A stretch of 64,000 nt of DNA from an uncultured Clostridia bacterium (GCA_947584595.1 CANPWP010000004.1:1-64000); one strand, 5' to 3'; counted from the first letter of the stretch, positions 17,676 to 27,148 are shown. Numbers and translations: made by a program. Notes: a model not told the origin generated them from the letters alone.

Positions 17676-18488
17676 ATGAAAATAAAGCTTAACGGAAACG
17701 CAATTGATTTTCAGGGTGACAGCCTTTTTGATTTATGCAAAATATTCGGCTTTAAAGAAGATGAAACCACAGTAAAGATAATAAACGGTTTTCAGACCTT
17801 GGAAGATTTACCGATAAAAGAAAAAGACGAAATTGTACTTATTAAAAAAGGTGAATTTCCAAATGAGCAGGAGCTTGAAAGTATGCTTTCTGCAAGACAT
17901 ACCCCAAAGGTTTATGAAAAAGTAAAAAAAGCACGTGTTGCTATTGCAGGACTTGGAGGTCTCGGCTCAAATATTGCAATAAATCTTGCAAGAGTGGGTG
18001 TAGGAACACTTCATTTAATTGATTTTGATATTGTAGAGCCCAGCAATTTAAACCGTCAGCAATATTTAATGAAACATTTGGGAATGGAAAAAACAAAAGC
18101 ATTAAAAGAGCAAATTTCACAGATAAATCCATTTGTTAAAATTATTATTCAAAATGTAAAAATAACAGAGGAAAACTGTCTTGAAATTTTTAAAGACGAT
18201 ACTATTGTTTGTGAAGCTTTTGACAATCCTTTATCAAAGGCTATGCTTGTTAATAAATTGCTTGAAGAGAGAGAAGATGTATATGTTATATCAGCCTCTG
18301 GAATGGCAGGATATTTCAGCAGTAACAGCATAAAAACGAAGAAAATCACAGACAGGTTTTACATTTGCGGAGATATGGAAAACGGTGCAAAACAGGGTAT
18401 GGGGCTTATGGCTCCCAGAGTTTCTGTTTGCGCAGGACATCAAAGCAATACAGCGCTTAGAATTATTCTTTCGGAATATGAATGTTAG
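17676..18488 (+). CDS. thiF: ThiF-type adenylyltransferase with N-terminal ThiS-like domain
   Basis: 270 residues. Residues 1-59 look like a second ThiS fold (KIKLNGNAIDF...KEKDEIVLIKKG) but end in KKGEFP rather than Gly-Gly, so they cannot act as a normal sulfur carrier. The rest is the E1-like domain: GLGGLGSN at 92-99 binds ATP, DFDIVEPSNLNRQQY is the adenylation motif, and CEAFDNP follows. It activates the ThiS C-terminus. This compact, ThiS-fused form is the clostridial 'ThiF family 2' type. No catalytic CxxC zinc pair is seen. Overlaps nothing; thiG follows after 10 bases. Confidence 0.88.
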   Translation: MKIKLNGNAIDFQGDSLFDLCKIFGFKEDETTVKIINGFQTLEDLPIKEKDEIVLIKKGEFPNEQELESMLSARHTPKVYEKVKKARVAIAGLGGLGSNIAINLARVGVGTLHLIDFDIVEPSNLNRQQYLMKHLGMEKTKALKEQISQINPFVKIIIQNVKITEENCLEIFKDDTIVCEAFDNPLSKAMLVNKLLEEREDVYVISASGMAGYFSSNSIKTKKITDRFYICGDMENGAKQGMGLMAPRVSVCAGHQSNTALRIILSEYEC

Positions 18489-18498
18489 GAGATAAAAA

Positions 18499-19269
18499 AT
18501 GAATAATGATGAACTTATTATCGGCGAACATAAATTTAATTCAAGATTTATTTTAGGCTCGGGTAAATATTCTCTTGAGCTTATAAAAGCCGCAGTTGAA
18601 AACGCAGGAGCGGAAATTATTACTCTTGCTTTAAGAAGAGCAATTTCTGGTGATGTAGCAAATATTCTTGATTATATCCCAAAGGGAGTTACCCTTTTGC
18701 CAAATACATCGGGAGCAAGAAATGCACAGGAGGCTGTGAGAATTGCACGTCTTGCAAGAGAAGCAGGCTGCGGAGATTTTGTAAAAATAGAAGTTATTAA
18801 CGACTCAAAATACCTCTTGCCTGATAATTATGAAACAATTAAGGCAACGGAAATTCTTGCAAAAGAAGGCTTTGTAGTTATGCCGTATATGTATCCCGAC
18901 TTAAATGCTGCAAGGAGTTTAAGAGATGCAGGAGCGGCCTGTATAATGCCTTTAGGTGCACCCATAGGCTCAAACAGAGGTATTTGCACAAAAGAATTTA
19001 TTAAAATAATTATAGATGAAATTGATTTGCCTGTTATTGTAGACGCAGGAATCGGTAAACCTTCACAGGCTTGTGAAGCTATGGAAATGGGGGCGTCTGC
19101 CGTAATGGCTAATACTGCAATTGCTACGGCAGGCGATATTCCTAAAATGGCGGCAGCATTTAAAAATGCAATTGAAGCAGGAAGAACGGCATATCTTGCA
19201 GGTATGGGCAGAGTGCTTGAAAGCGGTTCGTCTGCATCTTCTCCGCTGACAGGATTCTTACATAATTGA
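18499..19269 (+). CDS. thiG: Thiazole synthase
   Basis: A 256-residue TIM barrel that builds the thiazole ring from deoxyxylulose phosphate, dehydroglycine and ThiS thiocarboxylate. Seen: FILGSGKYS at the start, [38 protein letters not shown] with the Schiff-base lysine, [13 protein letters not shown] and [19 protein letters not shown]. Length is typical. Works with ThiH, encoded next. Confidence 0.96.
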   Translation: MNNDELIIGEHKFNSRFILGSGKYSLELIKAAVENAGAEIITLALRRAISGDVANILDYIPKGVTLLPNTSGARNAQEAVRIARLAREAGCGDFVKIEVINDSKYLLPDNYETIKATEILAKEGFVVMPYMYPDLNAARSLRDAGAACIMPLGAPIGSNRGICTKEFIKIIIDEIDLPVIVDAGIGKPSQACEAMEMGASAVMANTAIATAGDIPKMAAAFKNAIEAGRTAYLAGMGRVLESGSSASSPLTGFLHN

Positions 19270-19279
19270 GGCGATAAAA

Positions 19280-20434
19280 TTGGAACAAAGAATAAACCAT
19301 ATGGAATATTTACCTGATATGGAGCAAATAAAGTCGGATATAATGGACAGGGTCATATCTGAAACTGAAAATTACGATTATAGTAAATATACAAAGTCAG
19401 ATGTAAAAACGGCTCTTTCTCATCAGACAAAAACCTTAGATGATTTTAAAGCACTTTTATCACCTGCGGCCATGCCTTTTTTAGAAGAAATCGCTCAGCA
19501 GGCAAGAATTGAAACAAAAAAACATTTTGGAAATTCTGTTTATATGTTTACGCCGTTGTATATTTCAAACTACTGCGAAAATTACTGTATTTACTGTGGA
19601 TTTAACTGCAAAAATAAAATTCACAGAGCCAAATTGAACAAAGAAGAAATTGAAAAAGAAATGCAGGCTATTGCAAAAACAGGCTTGCAGGAGATTTTGA
19701 TTTTAACAGGCGAAAGCAGAAAAATGTCTGACGTGGAATATATAGGCGAAGCCTGTAAGATTGCAAGGAAATATTTTAAGCTTGTAGGACTTGAAATTTA
19801 TCCTGTGAACAGCAATGAATATGCATATTTACATAAATGCGGTGCAGATTTTATAACGGTTTTTCAGGAAACATATAACTCGGATAAATATGAAACTTTG
19901 CACCTTGCAGGACATAAAAGAGTATTTCCTTACCGCTTTAATGCTCAGGAAAGAGCCGTAATGGGCGGTATGAGAGGAGTAGGATTTGCGGCGTTGCTGG
20001 GGCTTTCCGATTTCAGAAAAGACGCCTTTGCAACAGGTGTTCACGCATATCTTATACAAAGAAAATATCCTCACGCAGAAATTGCATTTTCCTGTCCCAG
20101 ACTTCGCCCCATTATAAATAACGATAAAATTAATCCAAAAGACGTTCATGAGCCTCAGCTTTTGCAGGTTATTTGTGCTTACAGACTTTTTATGCCTTTT
20201 GCAAGCATTACCATTTCTACAAGGGAATGCGAGCGTTTCAGAAATAATGTTGTTGATATTGCCGCAACAAAAATTTCCGCAGGGGTCGATGTGGGAATCG
20301 GCGGCCACGGCGATAATGTGCAAAAGGGCGATGAGCAGTTTGAAATTTCAGACACAAGAAATGTAAAAGAGGTTTATGACGCACTGATTAAAAAGGGACT
20401 ACAGCCTGTTATGAGTGAGTATATTTATGTTTGA
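19280..20434 (+). CDS. thiH: 2-iminoacetate synthase (tyrosine lyase)
   Basis: A radical-SAM enzyme of 384 residues that cleaves tyrosine to give dehydroglycine for ThiG, the anaerobic alternative to the oxidase ThiO. The cluster motif CENYCIYC (CX3CX2C) lies at about residues 98-105; LTGE and the C-terminal BATS-like region follow. The start is TTG with GAGG eight bases ahead; an ATG seven codons later is possible. The 3' end overlaps the TenI-like gene. Confidence 0.94.
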   Translation: MEQRINHMEYLPDMEQIKSDIMDRVISETENYDYSKYTKSDVKTALSHQTKTLDDFKALLSPAAMPFLEEIAQQARIETKKHFGNSVYMFTPLYISNYCENYCIYCGFNCKNKIHRAKLNKEEIEKEMQAIAKTGLQEILILTGESRKMSDVEYIGEACKIARKYFKLVGLEIYPVNSNEYAYLHKCGADFITVFQETYNSDKYETLHLAGHKRVFPYRFNAQERAVMGGMRGVGFAALLGLSDFRKDAFATGVHAYLIQRKYPHAEIAFSCPRLRPIINNDKINPKDVHEPQLLQVICAYRLFMPFASITISTRECERFRNNVVDIAATKISAGVDVGIGGHGDNVQKGDEQFEISDTRNVKEVYDALIKKGLQPVMSEYIYV

Positions 20435-21047
20435 GGTTATTTGCGTTACCAACCGTAAATTATGTAAAGATGATTTTTTTAAACGGCTCTCTTGTATTGC
20501 TAAAAGTAAAGTAAGCAAAATAATTTTAAGAGAAAAGGATTTGTCTGAACAAGAATACTCTAATTTGGCCGAAAAAGTCCTTAAAATCGGCTCGGAATTT
20601 AATAAAGAGATTATTTTGCATAATTACTTATCTGTCGCAAAAAACTTATCTCAAACGAAAATTCACCTGCCTTTAAATGTGCTTAAAAACTGCAAGGACA
20701 TAAAAAATAATTTTGATATTGTCGGTACTTCCGTTCATAATCTTTCAGAGCTTAAAATTGCAGAAAATTTCGGGGCAGATTATGTATTTGCAGGACATAT
20801 TTTTAAAACAGACTGCAAAAAGGCTTTAGAACCGAGAGGTACTGAATTTTTGCAGAATATTTGCGATAATTCTAACATTCCCGTTTATGCAATAGGGGGA
20901 ATAAACAGTGAAACGATTTCTAAACTTAAAGACATAAACTCAAAAAATTTTAAAGGTGTTTGCATAATGTCTGAATTTATGACCTGCGATAATTCGGCAG
21001 GTTTTGTTAATAAGATATTAAAAGAGTATCGGGTATTTCACAAATAG
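20427..21047 (+). CDS. TenI-like thiamine phosphate synthase paralogue
   Basis: 206 residues of the ThiE/TenI family: CVTNRKL, IILREKDLSEQEY, IVGTSVHNLSEL, GADYVFAGHIFKTDCK, VYAIGGINSETI. It is divergent from ThiE encoded at the head of the operon: the Asn-Asp substrate motif is replaced by LHNYLSV. TenI proteins of Bacillus aromatise the thiazole tautomer instead of making thiamine phosphate, so this is the likelier role next to ThiG/ThiH. The ATG overlaps the thiH stop by 8 bases. Confidence 0.8.
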   Translation: MFEVICVTNRKLCKDDFFKRLSCIAKSKVSKIILREKDLSEQEYSNLAEKVLKIGSEFNKEIILHNYLSVAKNLSQTKIHLPLNVLKNCKDIKNNFDIVGTSVHNLSELKIAENFGADYVFAGHIFKTDCKKALEPRGTEFLQNICDNSNIPVYAIGGINSETISKLKDINSKNFKGVCIMSEFMTCDNSAGFVNKILKEYRVFHK

Positions 21048-21066
21048 TGAAACACCCGATTTTTGT
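21028..21066 (+). terminator. Terminator of the thiamine operon
   Basis: TCGGGTATTTCAC and GTGAAACACCCGA form a 13-bp stem (one mismatch) with a short loop, followed by TTTTTG. The tenI-like stop codon lies within the hairpin. Confidence 0.85.
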
Positions 21067-21079
21067 AAATAATAAAGTT

Positions 21080-21361
21080 TTATTTTGACATTTCATCAAT
21101 TAATTCTAATATAATTTTAATTTGCCTGTCAGTTAAATTTTTAAAATTGATAGACCTTTTTGTTTCTATCCCCAATAAATAATCAGTAGAAACACCAAAA
21201 AGCTTTGATAGTCTTATGAGCACCTTATATGAAGGTAATCTTGTAGAAAGTTCATAGCTTGAAATCATTGATTTTTTTACCCAAACCCTATCGGCAACCT
21301 GTTGTTGTGTAAGATTTCTTGCAAGTCTTAAATCTCTTAATCGTTTACCTAAATCAACCAT
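21080..21361 (-). CDS. XRE-family regulator
   Basis: 93 residues. HTH_3 domain at about 4-60 (LTQQQVADRVWVKKSMISSYE), then KLFGVSTDYLLGIE, typical of phage-repressor-like regulators, and a short C-terminal helix. The second ATG is used because GAGGTG lies seven bases before it. It opens a small group of accessory genes right after the thiamine operon; its target is unknown. Confidence 0.75.
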   Translation of the reverse strand: MVDLGKRLRDLRLARNLTQQQVADRVWVKKSMISSYELSTRLPSYKVLIRLSKLFGVSTDYLLGIETKRSINFKNLTDRQIKIILELIDEMSK

Positions 21362-21623
21362 TAGCATACACCTCTAACTTACTTTATAATAAATATATAT
21401 TCAAAAGGCATACTAATTATAAACTAATAGTTGACTTGTTAAAAATAATAATATATAATTATAAAAAAACATAAATATCACTCACAATGAATATTTTATA
21501 AAAACCTTTAAGACTCTATTTCTTTTTAGATTGGTCATTTTTATAAAAATATTTTTAAAAACTCTTGACTTTTGTCGGGCAATAGTATATATTTATGTCA
21601 GGCAAAAGAAAGGAGGGCAGTCA

Positions 21624-21797
21624 ATGTCACCAAGAACAGGCAGACCGACTAATAATCCAAGACCTAATAAAGTAAGTATTAGAATAAGCGATACAGACAA
21701 AAATTTGCTTGAAAAATACTGTGAACAAGAAAAGGTTAATAAAACCGAAGCAATAAGCAGAGGTATAAAAAAGTTGGAAAGCGATTTAAAAAAATAA
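21624..21797 (+). CDS. Ribbon-helix-helix protein
   Basis: A 57-residue protein: a basic, proline-rich N-terminus (PRTGRPTNNPRPNK), then the strand KVSIRIS and two helices (DTDKNLLEKYCEQEKV, KTEAISRGIKKLE), the CopG/Arc-type ribbon-helix-helix pattern. The start has an excellent AGGAGGG; an upstream in-frame start would include it. Such proteins are common in clostridial mobile elements as relaxosome accessories or antitoxin-like repressors. No partner toxin is visible. Confidence 0.7.
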   Translation: MSPRTGRPTNNPRPNKVSIRISDTDKNLLEKYCEQEKVNKTEAISRGIKKLESDLKK

Positions 21798-21890
21798 CAC
21801 AAACCGCCCTCGTCCAAAAGTACGGAATGTGTTATCCCCCAGAAGTATCCTTCTGTGAAATCTATTATATCACAGTCGGCTGCTTCTTTC
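21794..21890. repeat. Structured gap after the ribbon-helix-helix gene
   Basis: ATAACACA (21794-21801) is the exact complement of TGTGTTAT (21838-21845), with further pairing inside (CCG/CGG). Next, CTGTGA and TCACAG flank an 11-base loop at about 21853-21875. Two consecutive hairpins between two small genes suggest a processed or regulatory RNA segment or an element border. Confidence 0.4.
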
Positions 21891-21920
21891 AAGATTTATT
21901 TTGTAAAGGAGTTTTTTGTT

Positions 21921-22142
21921 ATGATTGAAACATTAACTAAACTTGAAACAGCCGTATTTAAAGCAGAAGGTATTAAAGATTTATTAGCAATGGTTGCATA
22001 TTGTGCCGGTTCAAAAAATGATTCTCTTGATAATTACGAAATGGGCTTTTGGCTGTTGCATAATATTGCATATAATAATGTAAAAGAACTTAACGAATTA
22101 AAAAACCAACTGTATGAATTAAACGGAAAGACGGATAAATGA
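21921..22142 (+). CDS. Small protein of unknown function
   Basis: 73 residues, mainly helical, no recognised domain: MIETLTKLETAVFKAEG, then KDLLAMVAYCAGS, a DNYEMGFWLLHNIAYNN stretch and a charged C-terminus. The ATG has AAAGGA upstream. Its position after the ribbon-helix-helix gene and its acidic-amphipathic character resemble small cargo genes of mobile elements, but I cannot assign a role. Confidence 0.6.
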   Translation: MIETLTKLETAVFKAEGIKDLLAMVAYCAGSKNDSLDNYEMGFWLLHNIAYNNVKELNELKNQLYELNGKTDK

Positions 22143-22232
22143 TATTAAATCAATATAATATAAGCTCCCTCTTATGGAAATATGAAATGAACTAATTGTC
22201 AGTGTGACATAGATTGGAATAAAGTTATATAA

Positions 22233-22259
22233 AAAACAGGCTGGTTTTCAGCCTGTTTT
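22233..22259. terminator. Bidirectional terminator
   Basis: AAAACAGGCTG, a five-base loop and CAGCCTGTTTT. On the minus strand it is followed by six T and serves the RND pump gene; on the plus strand by CTTTAT. Confidence 0.8.
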
Positions 22260-22282
22260 CTTTATATTCAGTTGTTAAATTT

Positions 22283-25200
22283 TCAGTCGTCAATTTCTTC
22301 AAGGTCGCTCTCTGATACCTTTCTAAGTTCCTTTTTATTAAATAAATCATACATAACAGGAACTATATACAATGTCATAAGTGTTCCGTATAAAAGTCCG
22401 CCTATACAAACTATTGCAAGAGGCTGAATCATCTCTGTACCTGTACCTGTTCCTAATGCGGTAATTAAAAGTCCGAACACCGTTGTAAGGGCAGTCATAA
22501 GAATTGGTCTCATTCTTGTTTTGCCTGCTTCAACAAGCGCTTCTCTTTTTTCTCTGCCCTCAAGGCGGATCTGATTTACATAATCAACAAGCACAATACC
22601 GTTGTTTACTATAATACCAAACAACATTACAAATCCAAGCATTGCAATAACGCTTACGTCGCTTCCCGTAACAAGCAGTCCCAAGAAACCGCCTGTGCAG
22701 GCAAGGGGAATCGTAAACATTACTATAAAAGGTGATTTAAGGCTCTGGAACTGTGCTACCATAATTAGATAAATCATTATAATACCTAAAAGCATCATAA
22801 TCATAAGCTGACCCATAGCTTCCATTGTTGTTGCGTCTGCACCTGAGTATTCAATTGTGAAACCTGACGGAAGCTTATAATTGTTAAAAATTTTTTTAAC
22901 ATTATTTGTAACAGCGGTTGTTGTGTAGCCGTCTTTTATTGTACCTGTAATGGTAAGGTATCTCATTTGCTTATCGTGGTTTATGGAATTTAAAGATTCT
23001 GTCAGTGAAATATCGGAAATTTCAGAAAGTCTTACAGTCTTTTCATCACCCTCTGAGGTGGTGTAAGTTATCTTCATATTTCTTATATCATCTATGCTTG
23101 TTTTTTCGTCGTTTGTATCTACAACCACAACATCTATATCCGAACCGTCGTTATTTGTTAATGCGGTAGAGGTGTTCTCTGTTGTAAGTACGGCGGCAAC
23201 CTGTTGGTAAACTTGTGCAACCGTCAGGGATTTTTCCATAGCCCTTTTTTTGTTTACGGTGATTTTAATTTCAGGCGTTGTTGATTCAATACCTGCGTCG
23301 GCCTCTTCAATTCCTGCAATATCGCTCATTTTATCCGCCATATCTTTAGCGGTACTTTGCAGTTTTTCAAGGTCATCGCCGTAAAGTTTAATTGAAACGC
23401 CCTCTCCGAGAAGTGCATTCATTGAACTCATTGATGAACCGCCGTTTATTTCAACCTCACATGGAAGTGAAGAAAATTCCTTCTGTATTTTTTTTGTTAT
23501 TTCAACACTGTTCTTTTCTTCCTCGGGTTTTAAAACACAATAAGCAGAAATTGAAGACGGGTCAGTTTCACCGCCAGACAATCCTATCATTGCAGAAGTA
23601 TCGCCAATCAAAATTCCTACGGTTTCAAAGCAGTCAAACTTTTCTTCAAGAATATTATTCATTTTGTCGGCGACTTGCGCAGTATCTTCAAACTTGCTGT
23701 TTACAGGCATTTCAGCAGTAATTGCTATTTCCGTTGAGCTCATTTCAGGCATAAAACTAAAGCCTTTCATAAATGAAAGAGCGGTACTTCCTAAGAGAAC
23801 AACAACTGCAACAATTAAAGCTATTGCCCTGTGTTTAAGGGTAAATCTTAATGATTTTTCGTAATAAGAAATGAATTTATCAAAAATTTTATGATCTTTT
23901 TCTTTTGTTTTGGCAAACATTCTTTGTCCCATTGCCGGAACGAGTGTAAGAGCAACAATTAAGCTGGCAAGCAGGGAATATCCGATCGTAAGCGCCATAT
24001 CGGTAAACAGTTGTCTTGTAAGACCCTGAACAAATACAATAGGGAAAAATACGCATATTGTTGTAAGAGTGGAGGCCGTTATAGCACCTGCAACCTGTTT
24101 TGCACCGTTCATAGCTGCTTTGATCGGAGGAACTCCTAAACTTCTTAAACGATAGATATTTTCAATAACTACAACAGAGTTATCAACAAGCATACCAACG
24201 CCGATTGCAAGGCCGGAAAGTGATATCATATTAAGTGTAACGCCGCTGAAATACATTAATACAATTGCAAAAATTACACTTATTGGAATTGAGCAGGCAA
24301 TTACTACTGTAGGTTTAATATCTCGTAAGAACAGGAAAAGAATAATTATAGCAAGAATTGCGCCGTATAAAAGATTTTGTAATACGCCGTTTACAATAAG
24401 ATATATATAATCTCCCTGATTCATAAGTTTTGTAAATGTTAGACCATCGTTTTCTTTGCTAAGTTCCTCTAACTTTGCATTAATATTGTCTGAAACTTCG
24501 GCAGTAGCATAGTTTGACTGTTTTGTAAAGCTAAGAAGAAGTCCGTTTTCACCGTTAATTTTAGCGTAAATTTCATCGGAATTATCAACTATAAAAACAT
24601 CTGCCACATCTGATACCTTTACAGGGTCAATTCCGGCTATTCCTAAGTTAAGTATAAGAAGATTTTTAAGTTCTTCTTCACTTTTTATTTTGTCGCCCAC
24701 ACGCACCATATATTTTTGGTTTTCATTAGTTGTAATGTATCCGGCAGGCATAGAAAAGTTCTGTGCAGTTAAAATACCGGATATGTTATCCATTGTTACT
24801 ATATTATCGGTATTTGCCGCTTCTTTAGCCTGCTTTTTTTGTTTTTGTAATTCCTCAATAGACGCATCAATTTCTTTTTCGGCAGTGTCAAGCTGAGCGA
24901 TAGTTGAGGTAAGGGTTGACTGATTTGCTATGATTTCAGACATAGCGGAGCTCATTTGAAAATTAGCCGCACTTTGCTGAGAGGTAAGTTCGCTTAGAGC
25001 AGAGCTTATATTTGATTCTCCGTTTTCAATTTGTTGCAGGGCTGTATCAATAGAATTAATACCCTCATCAATTTGGTCTATAGAGCTTTTCATTTCTGAA
25101 ACAGTATCGCTGAAAAAATTGTCTCTATTGTAACCTAAAGATGATACGGCAGTTTTAATCTTATCAATAGAATCTGTAATTCTATTAAGAGCATCTTTTA

Positions 25201-26320
25201 TATCCATTACTCTTTGCGGAAGCTCATTTCTTGTAAATTCGTAATTTTTAAGTTGTTCGTCAATAATATTAAGCTCAGCTATAATTCGGTTATAATCATC
25301 AGTATTTGGTTCAAGGCTTGCAAGTTCTTCCATTAAACTTAAATAATTTTCATTAAGAGGATTTAAAAAATTATAGTTTTCGGTAAGGCTTGATTGTTGC
25401 TCGTTAAGTTTATTATAGCTTTCCTCAAGGCTTACAAGCTGTTCATATATTGGCTGAATTTGACCTTTTTGAGTTAAAAGTGTTTGCTTTTGATTCAAAA
25501 GCTGTAATTTTGTCTGCAAAATTTCAAGCTGTTTTGCATTCAGTTCACCTGCTGCACTTGCAAGTTGATCAGATACTTGTTTCTGTTGCTCGTTTAGTGA
25601 ATCCTTTGCCCTTTCCAATTCATCTGCACCGTTTTCAGCCTGTTTTATATTATCGGAAATGGTTTGTTTTGCATCGTTTAACTGCTCCTCGGCATCGCCG
25701 AATTTATCATTAAGAGCTTTTTCAATCTTTTTGTTAAGAGCGTCAAGCTTATCCTGATTTATAACTACATTTTCGCTTTCTTCAAGTACACCCATTGTAG
25801 AAATTGAAGCTACGCCGTCAATGCCTTCAAGCTGATTTTGAAGCTTATTTTCAAGATACTCAGAAAGTTCTGCACGGTCTTTGCCCTCATAGCTTACTGC
25901 CGCCATGGCAACAGGCATAATATTTGGATTAATTTTCATAAGCATAGGCGTTCCTACGCCCTCAGGCCATGCTCCCTCAATAATATCTATTTTACCTTGA
26001 ATATCAACTGATACGGAATCCATGTTTGTATCATCCTGAAATTCAAGCATTAACATTGAATAGTTTTCAGATGAAGCAGAGGTAACATTTTTTATGTTTT
26101 CCAGTGTAGCCATTGAGGATTCAAGCGGTTTAGTTACCGTTGTTTCAACAGTTTCTGGACTTTGGCCCGGATATGTAGTTACAACTACAACATAGGGCAT
26201 ATCAAGGTTTGGCATAAGGTCGGGAGTCATTCTTGTAAAAGAAACAATTCCCAAAACTATGACGATTATAACCGCAACAAACACGGTCATAGGTTTTTTA
26301 ACGCTGAATTTTGATAACAT
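22283..26320 (-). CDS. RND-family exporter with a long coiled-coil insertion
   Basis: A 1345-residue efflux pump of the AcrB/SwrC (HAE) group, about 300 residues longer than usual. TM1 is at 11-28; porter sequence TTYPGQSPETVE and IQGKIDIIEGAWPEGV follow. Between about 200 and 505, where AcrB has a short helix turn in the PN2 porter subdomain, there is a Gln/Glu/Leu/Lys/Ser-rich helical coiled coil; AcrB-like sequence then resumes (FSMPAGYITTNE). The TM4 motif is GMLVDNSVVVIEN, keeping the first aspartate of the proton relay and having Asn for the second, as in Firmicute pumps. A normal second half with six further TM helices follows. No membrane-fusion protein gene is adjacent, so the insertion may replace one. 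Likely exports amphipathic compounds. Confidence 0.88.
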   Translation of the reverse strand: MLSKFSVKKPMTVFVAVIIVIVLGIVSFTRMTPDLMPNLDMPYVVVVTTYPGQSPETVETTVTKPLESSMATLENIKNVTSASSENYSMLMLEFQDDTNMDSVSVDIQGKIDIIEGAWPEGVGTPMLMKINPNIMPVAMAAVSYEGKDRAELSEYLENKLQNQLEGIDGVASISTMGVLEESENVVINQDKLDALNKKIEKALNDKFGDAEEQLNDAKQTISDNIKQAENGADELERAKDSLNEQQKQVSDQLASAAGELNAKQLEILQTKLQLLNQKQTLLTQKGQIQPIYEQLVSLEESYNKLNEQQSSLTENYNFLNPLNENYLSLMEELASLEPNTDDYNRIIAELNIIDEQLKNYEFTRNELPQRVMDIKDALNRITDSIDKIKTAVSSLGYNRDNFFSDTVSEMKSSIDQIDEGINSIDTALQQIENGESNISSALSELTSQQSAANFQMSSAMSEIIANQSTLTSTIAQLDTAEKEIDASIEELQKQKKQAKEAANTDNIVTMDNISGILTAQNFSMPAGYITTNENQKYMVRVGDKIKSEEELKNLLILNLGIAGIDPVKVSDVADVFIVDNSDEIYAKINGENGLLLSFTKQSNYATAEVSDNINAKLEELSKENDGLTFTKLMNQGDYIYLIVNGVLQNLLYGAILAIIILFLFLRDIKPTVVIACSIPISVIFAIVLMYFSGVTLNMISLSGLAIGVGMLVDNSVVVIENIYRLRSLGVPPIKAAMNGAKQVAGAITASTLTTICVFFPIVFVQGLTRQLFTDMALTIGYSLLASLIVALTLVPAMGQRMFAKTKEKDHKIFDKFISYYEKSLRFTLKHRAIALIVAVVVLLGSTALSFMKGFSFMPEMSSTEIAITAEMPVNSKFEDTAQVADKMNNILEEKFDCFETVGILIGDTSAMIGLSGGETDPSSISAYCVLKPEEEKNSVEITKKIQKEFSSLPCEVEINGGSSMSSMNALLGEGVSIKLYGDDLEKLQSTAKDMADKMSDIAGIEEADAGIESTTPEIKITVNKKRAMEKSLTVAQVYQQVAAVLTTENTSTALTNNDGSDIDVVVVDTNDEKTSIDDIRNMKITYTTSEGDEKTVRLSEISDISLTESLNSINHDKQMRYLTITGTIKDGYTTTAVTNNVKKIFNNYKLPSGFTIEYSGADATTMEAMGQLMIMMLLGIIMIYLIMVAQFQSLKSPFIVMFTIPLACTGGFLGLLVTGSDVSVIAMLGFVMLFGIIVNNGIVLVDYVNQIRLEGREKREALVEAGKTRMRPILMTALTTVFGLLITALGTGTGTEMIQPLAIVCIGGLLYGTLMTLYIVPVMYDLFNKKELRKVSESDLEEIDD

Positions 26321-26344
26321 AGGTATATTCCTTCCAAATTAATT

Positions 26345-26425
26345 TTTACTTTATAGAAAACTGCTCGGAAACAGTCAGGCACAAAAGAGTGTTTAAATAT
26401 GGCGCAGTCTGCTCGGATAGGGTTA
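26345..26425. repeat. Dispersed intergenic repeat, family B copy 1
   Basis: Contains CTGCTCGGAAACAGTCAGGC, then ACAAAAGAGTGTTTAAATATGGCG and CAGTCTGCTCGG. Close relatives occur at about 42225-42295, 47362-47405 (part) and 57248-57335. It lies between ybaK and the RND pump gene. Confidence 0.65.
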
Positions 26426-26436
26426 ATCAAAGGTCG

Positions 26437-26913
26437 CTATTTTATAATATCTGCAACCTGACCCTTTGTAAGTCTAATTAAGTCATCAGGAGACAGCTCG
26501 ATTTGATGTCCTATTTTTCCTGCACTTACTATTATTTTATCAATATCGTTTGCAGAAATATGGTATGTAGTTTTATATTCCTTTTTCATTCCGACAGGTG
26601 AACATCCGCCTCTTATATATCCTGTTATTTTCATAATATCCTTTACATGAATCATTTCAACAGATTTTTCAGATACACTTTTAGCGGCTTTCTTTAAATC
26701 AAGTTCACTTTCAACAGGCAAAACAAAAACAAAATAGTTTCCGCTGTGGCCTTTTGTAACTAACGTTTTGAAAACGTTTTTAGGGTTCTGATTCATTAAA
26801 CCTGCAACGGTTATACCGTCAACTGCATCTTTTCCGTGTGGGTATTCATAAGCATTATATGTTATTTTATTTTTATCTAATATTCTCATAACATTGGTCT
26901 TTAATTCAGCCAT
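26437..26913 (-). CDS. ybaK: Cys-tRNA(Pro) deacylase YbaK/EbsC family
   Basis: 158 residues, full length for the YbaK family. These free-standing editing domains hydrolyse cysteine mischarged on tRNA(Pro). Seen: VFKTLVTKG with the conserved catalytic-site lysine, FVFVLPVESELDLKKAAK, and GYIRGGCSPVGMKK, the family hallmark. It stands upstream of the RND pump gene but is separated from it by a repeat, so co-transcription is uncertain. Confidence 0.93.
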   Translation of the reverse strand: MAELKTNVMRILDKNKITYNAYEYPHGKDAVDGITVAGLMNQNPKNVFKTLVTKGHSGNYFVFVLPVESELDLKKAAKSVSEKSVEMIHVKDIMKITGYIRGGCSPVGMKKEYKTTYHISANDIDKIIVSAGKIGHQIELSPDDLIRLTKGQVADIIK

Positions 26914-27148
26914 AATAAATCCTCCGGTTCTGCTTTGAAGTTTAAATGTTTTTTAAATAAACCTAAGATATTATACTTCAAAACAAATTAAATTAAAAGT
27001 ATCTTTTGTCTGCAAAATAAAAACATTAGATTACATTTAAACAAAATTTTCATATAATATAAATATTATAATGACTTTTCTGAAGTTTTGTAGTATAATA
27101 AACAAACTTATTTATGTTTTAATGGAGTTAAGCGGAGGAATTATTTGT

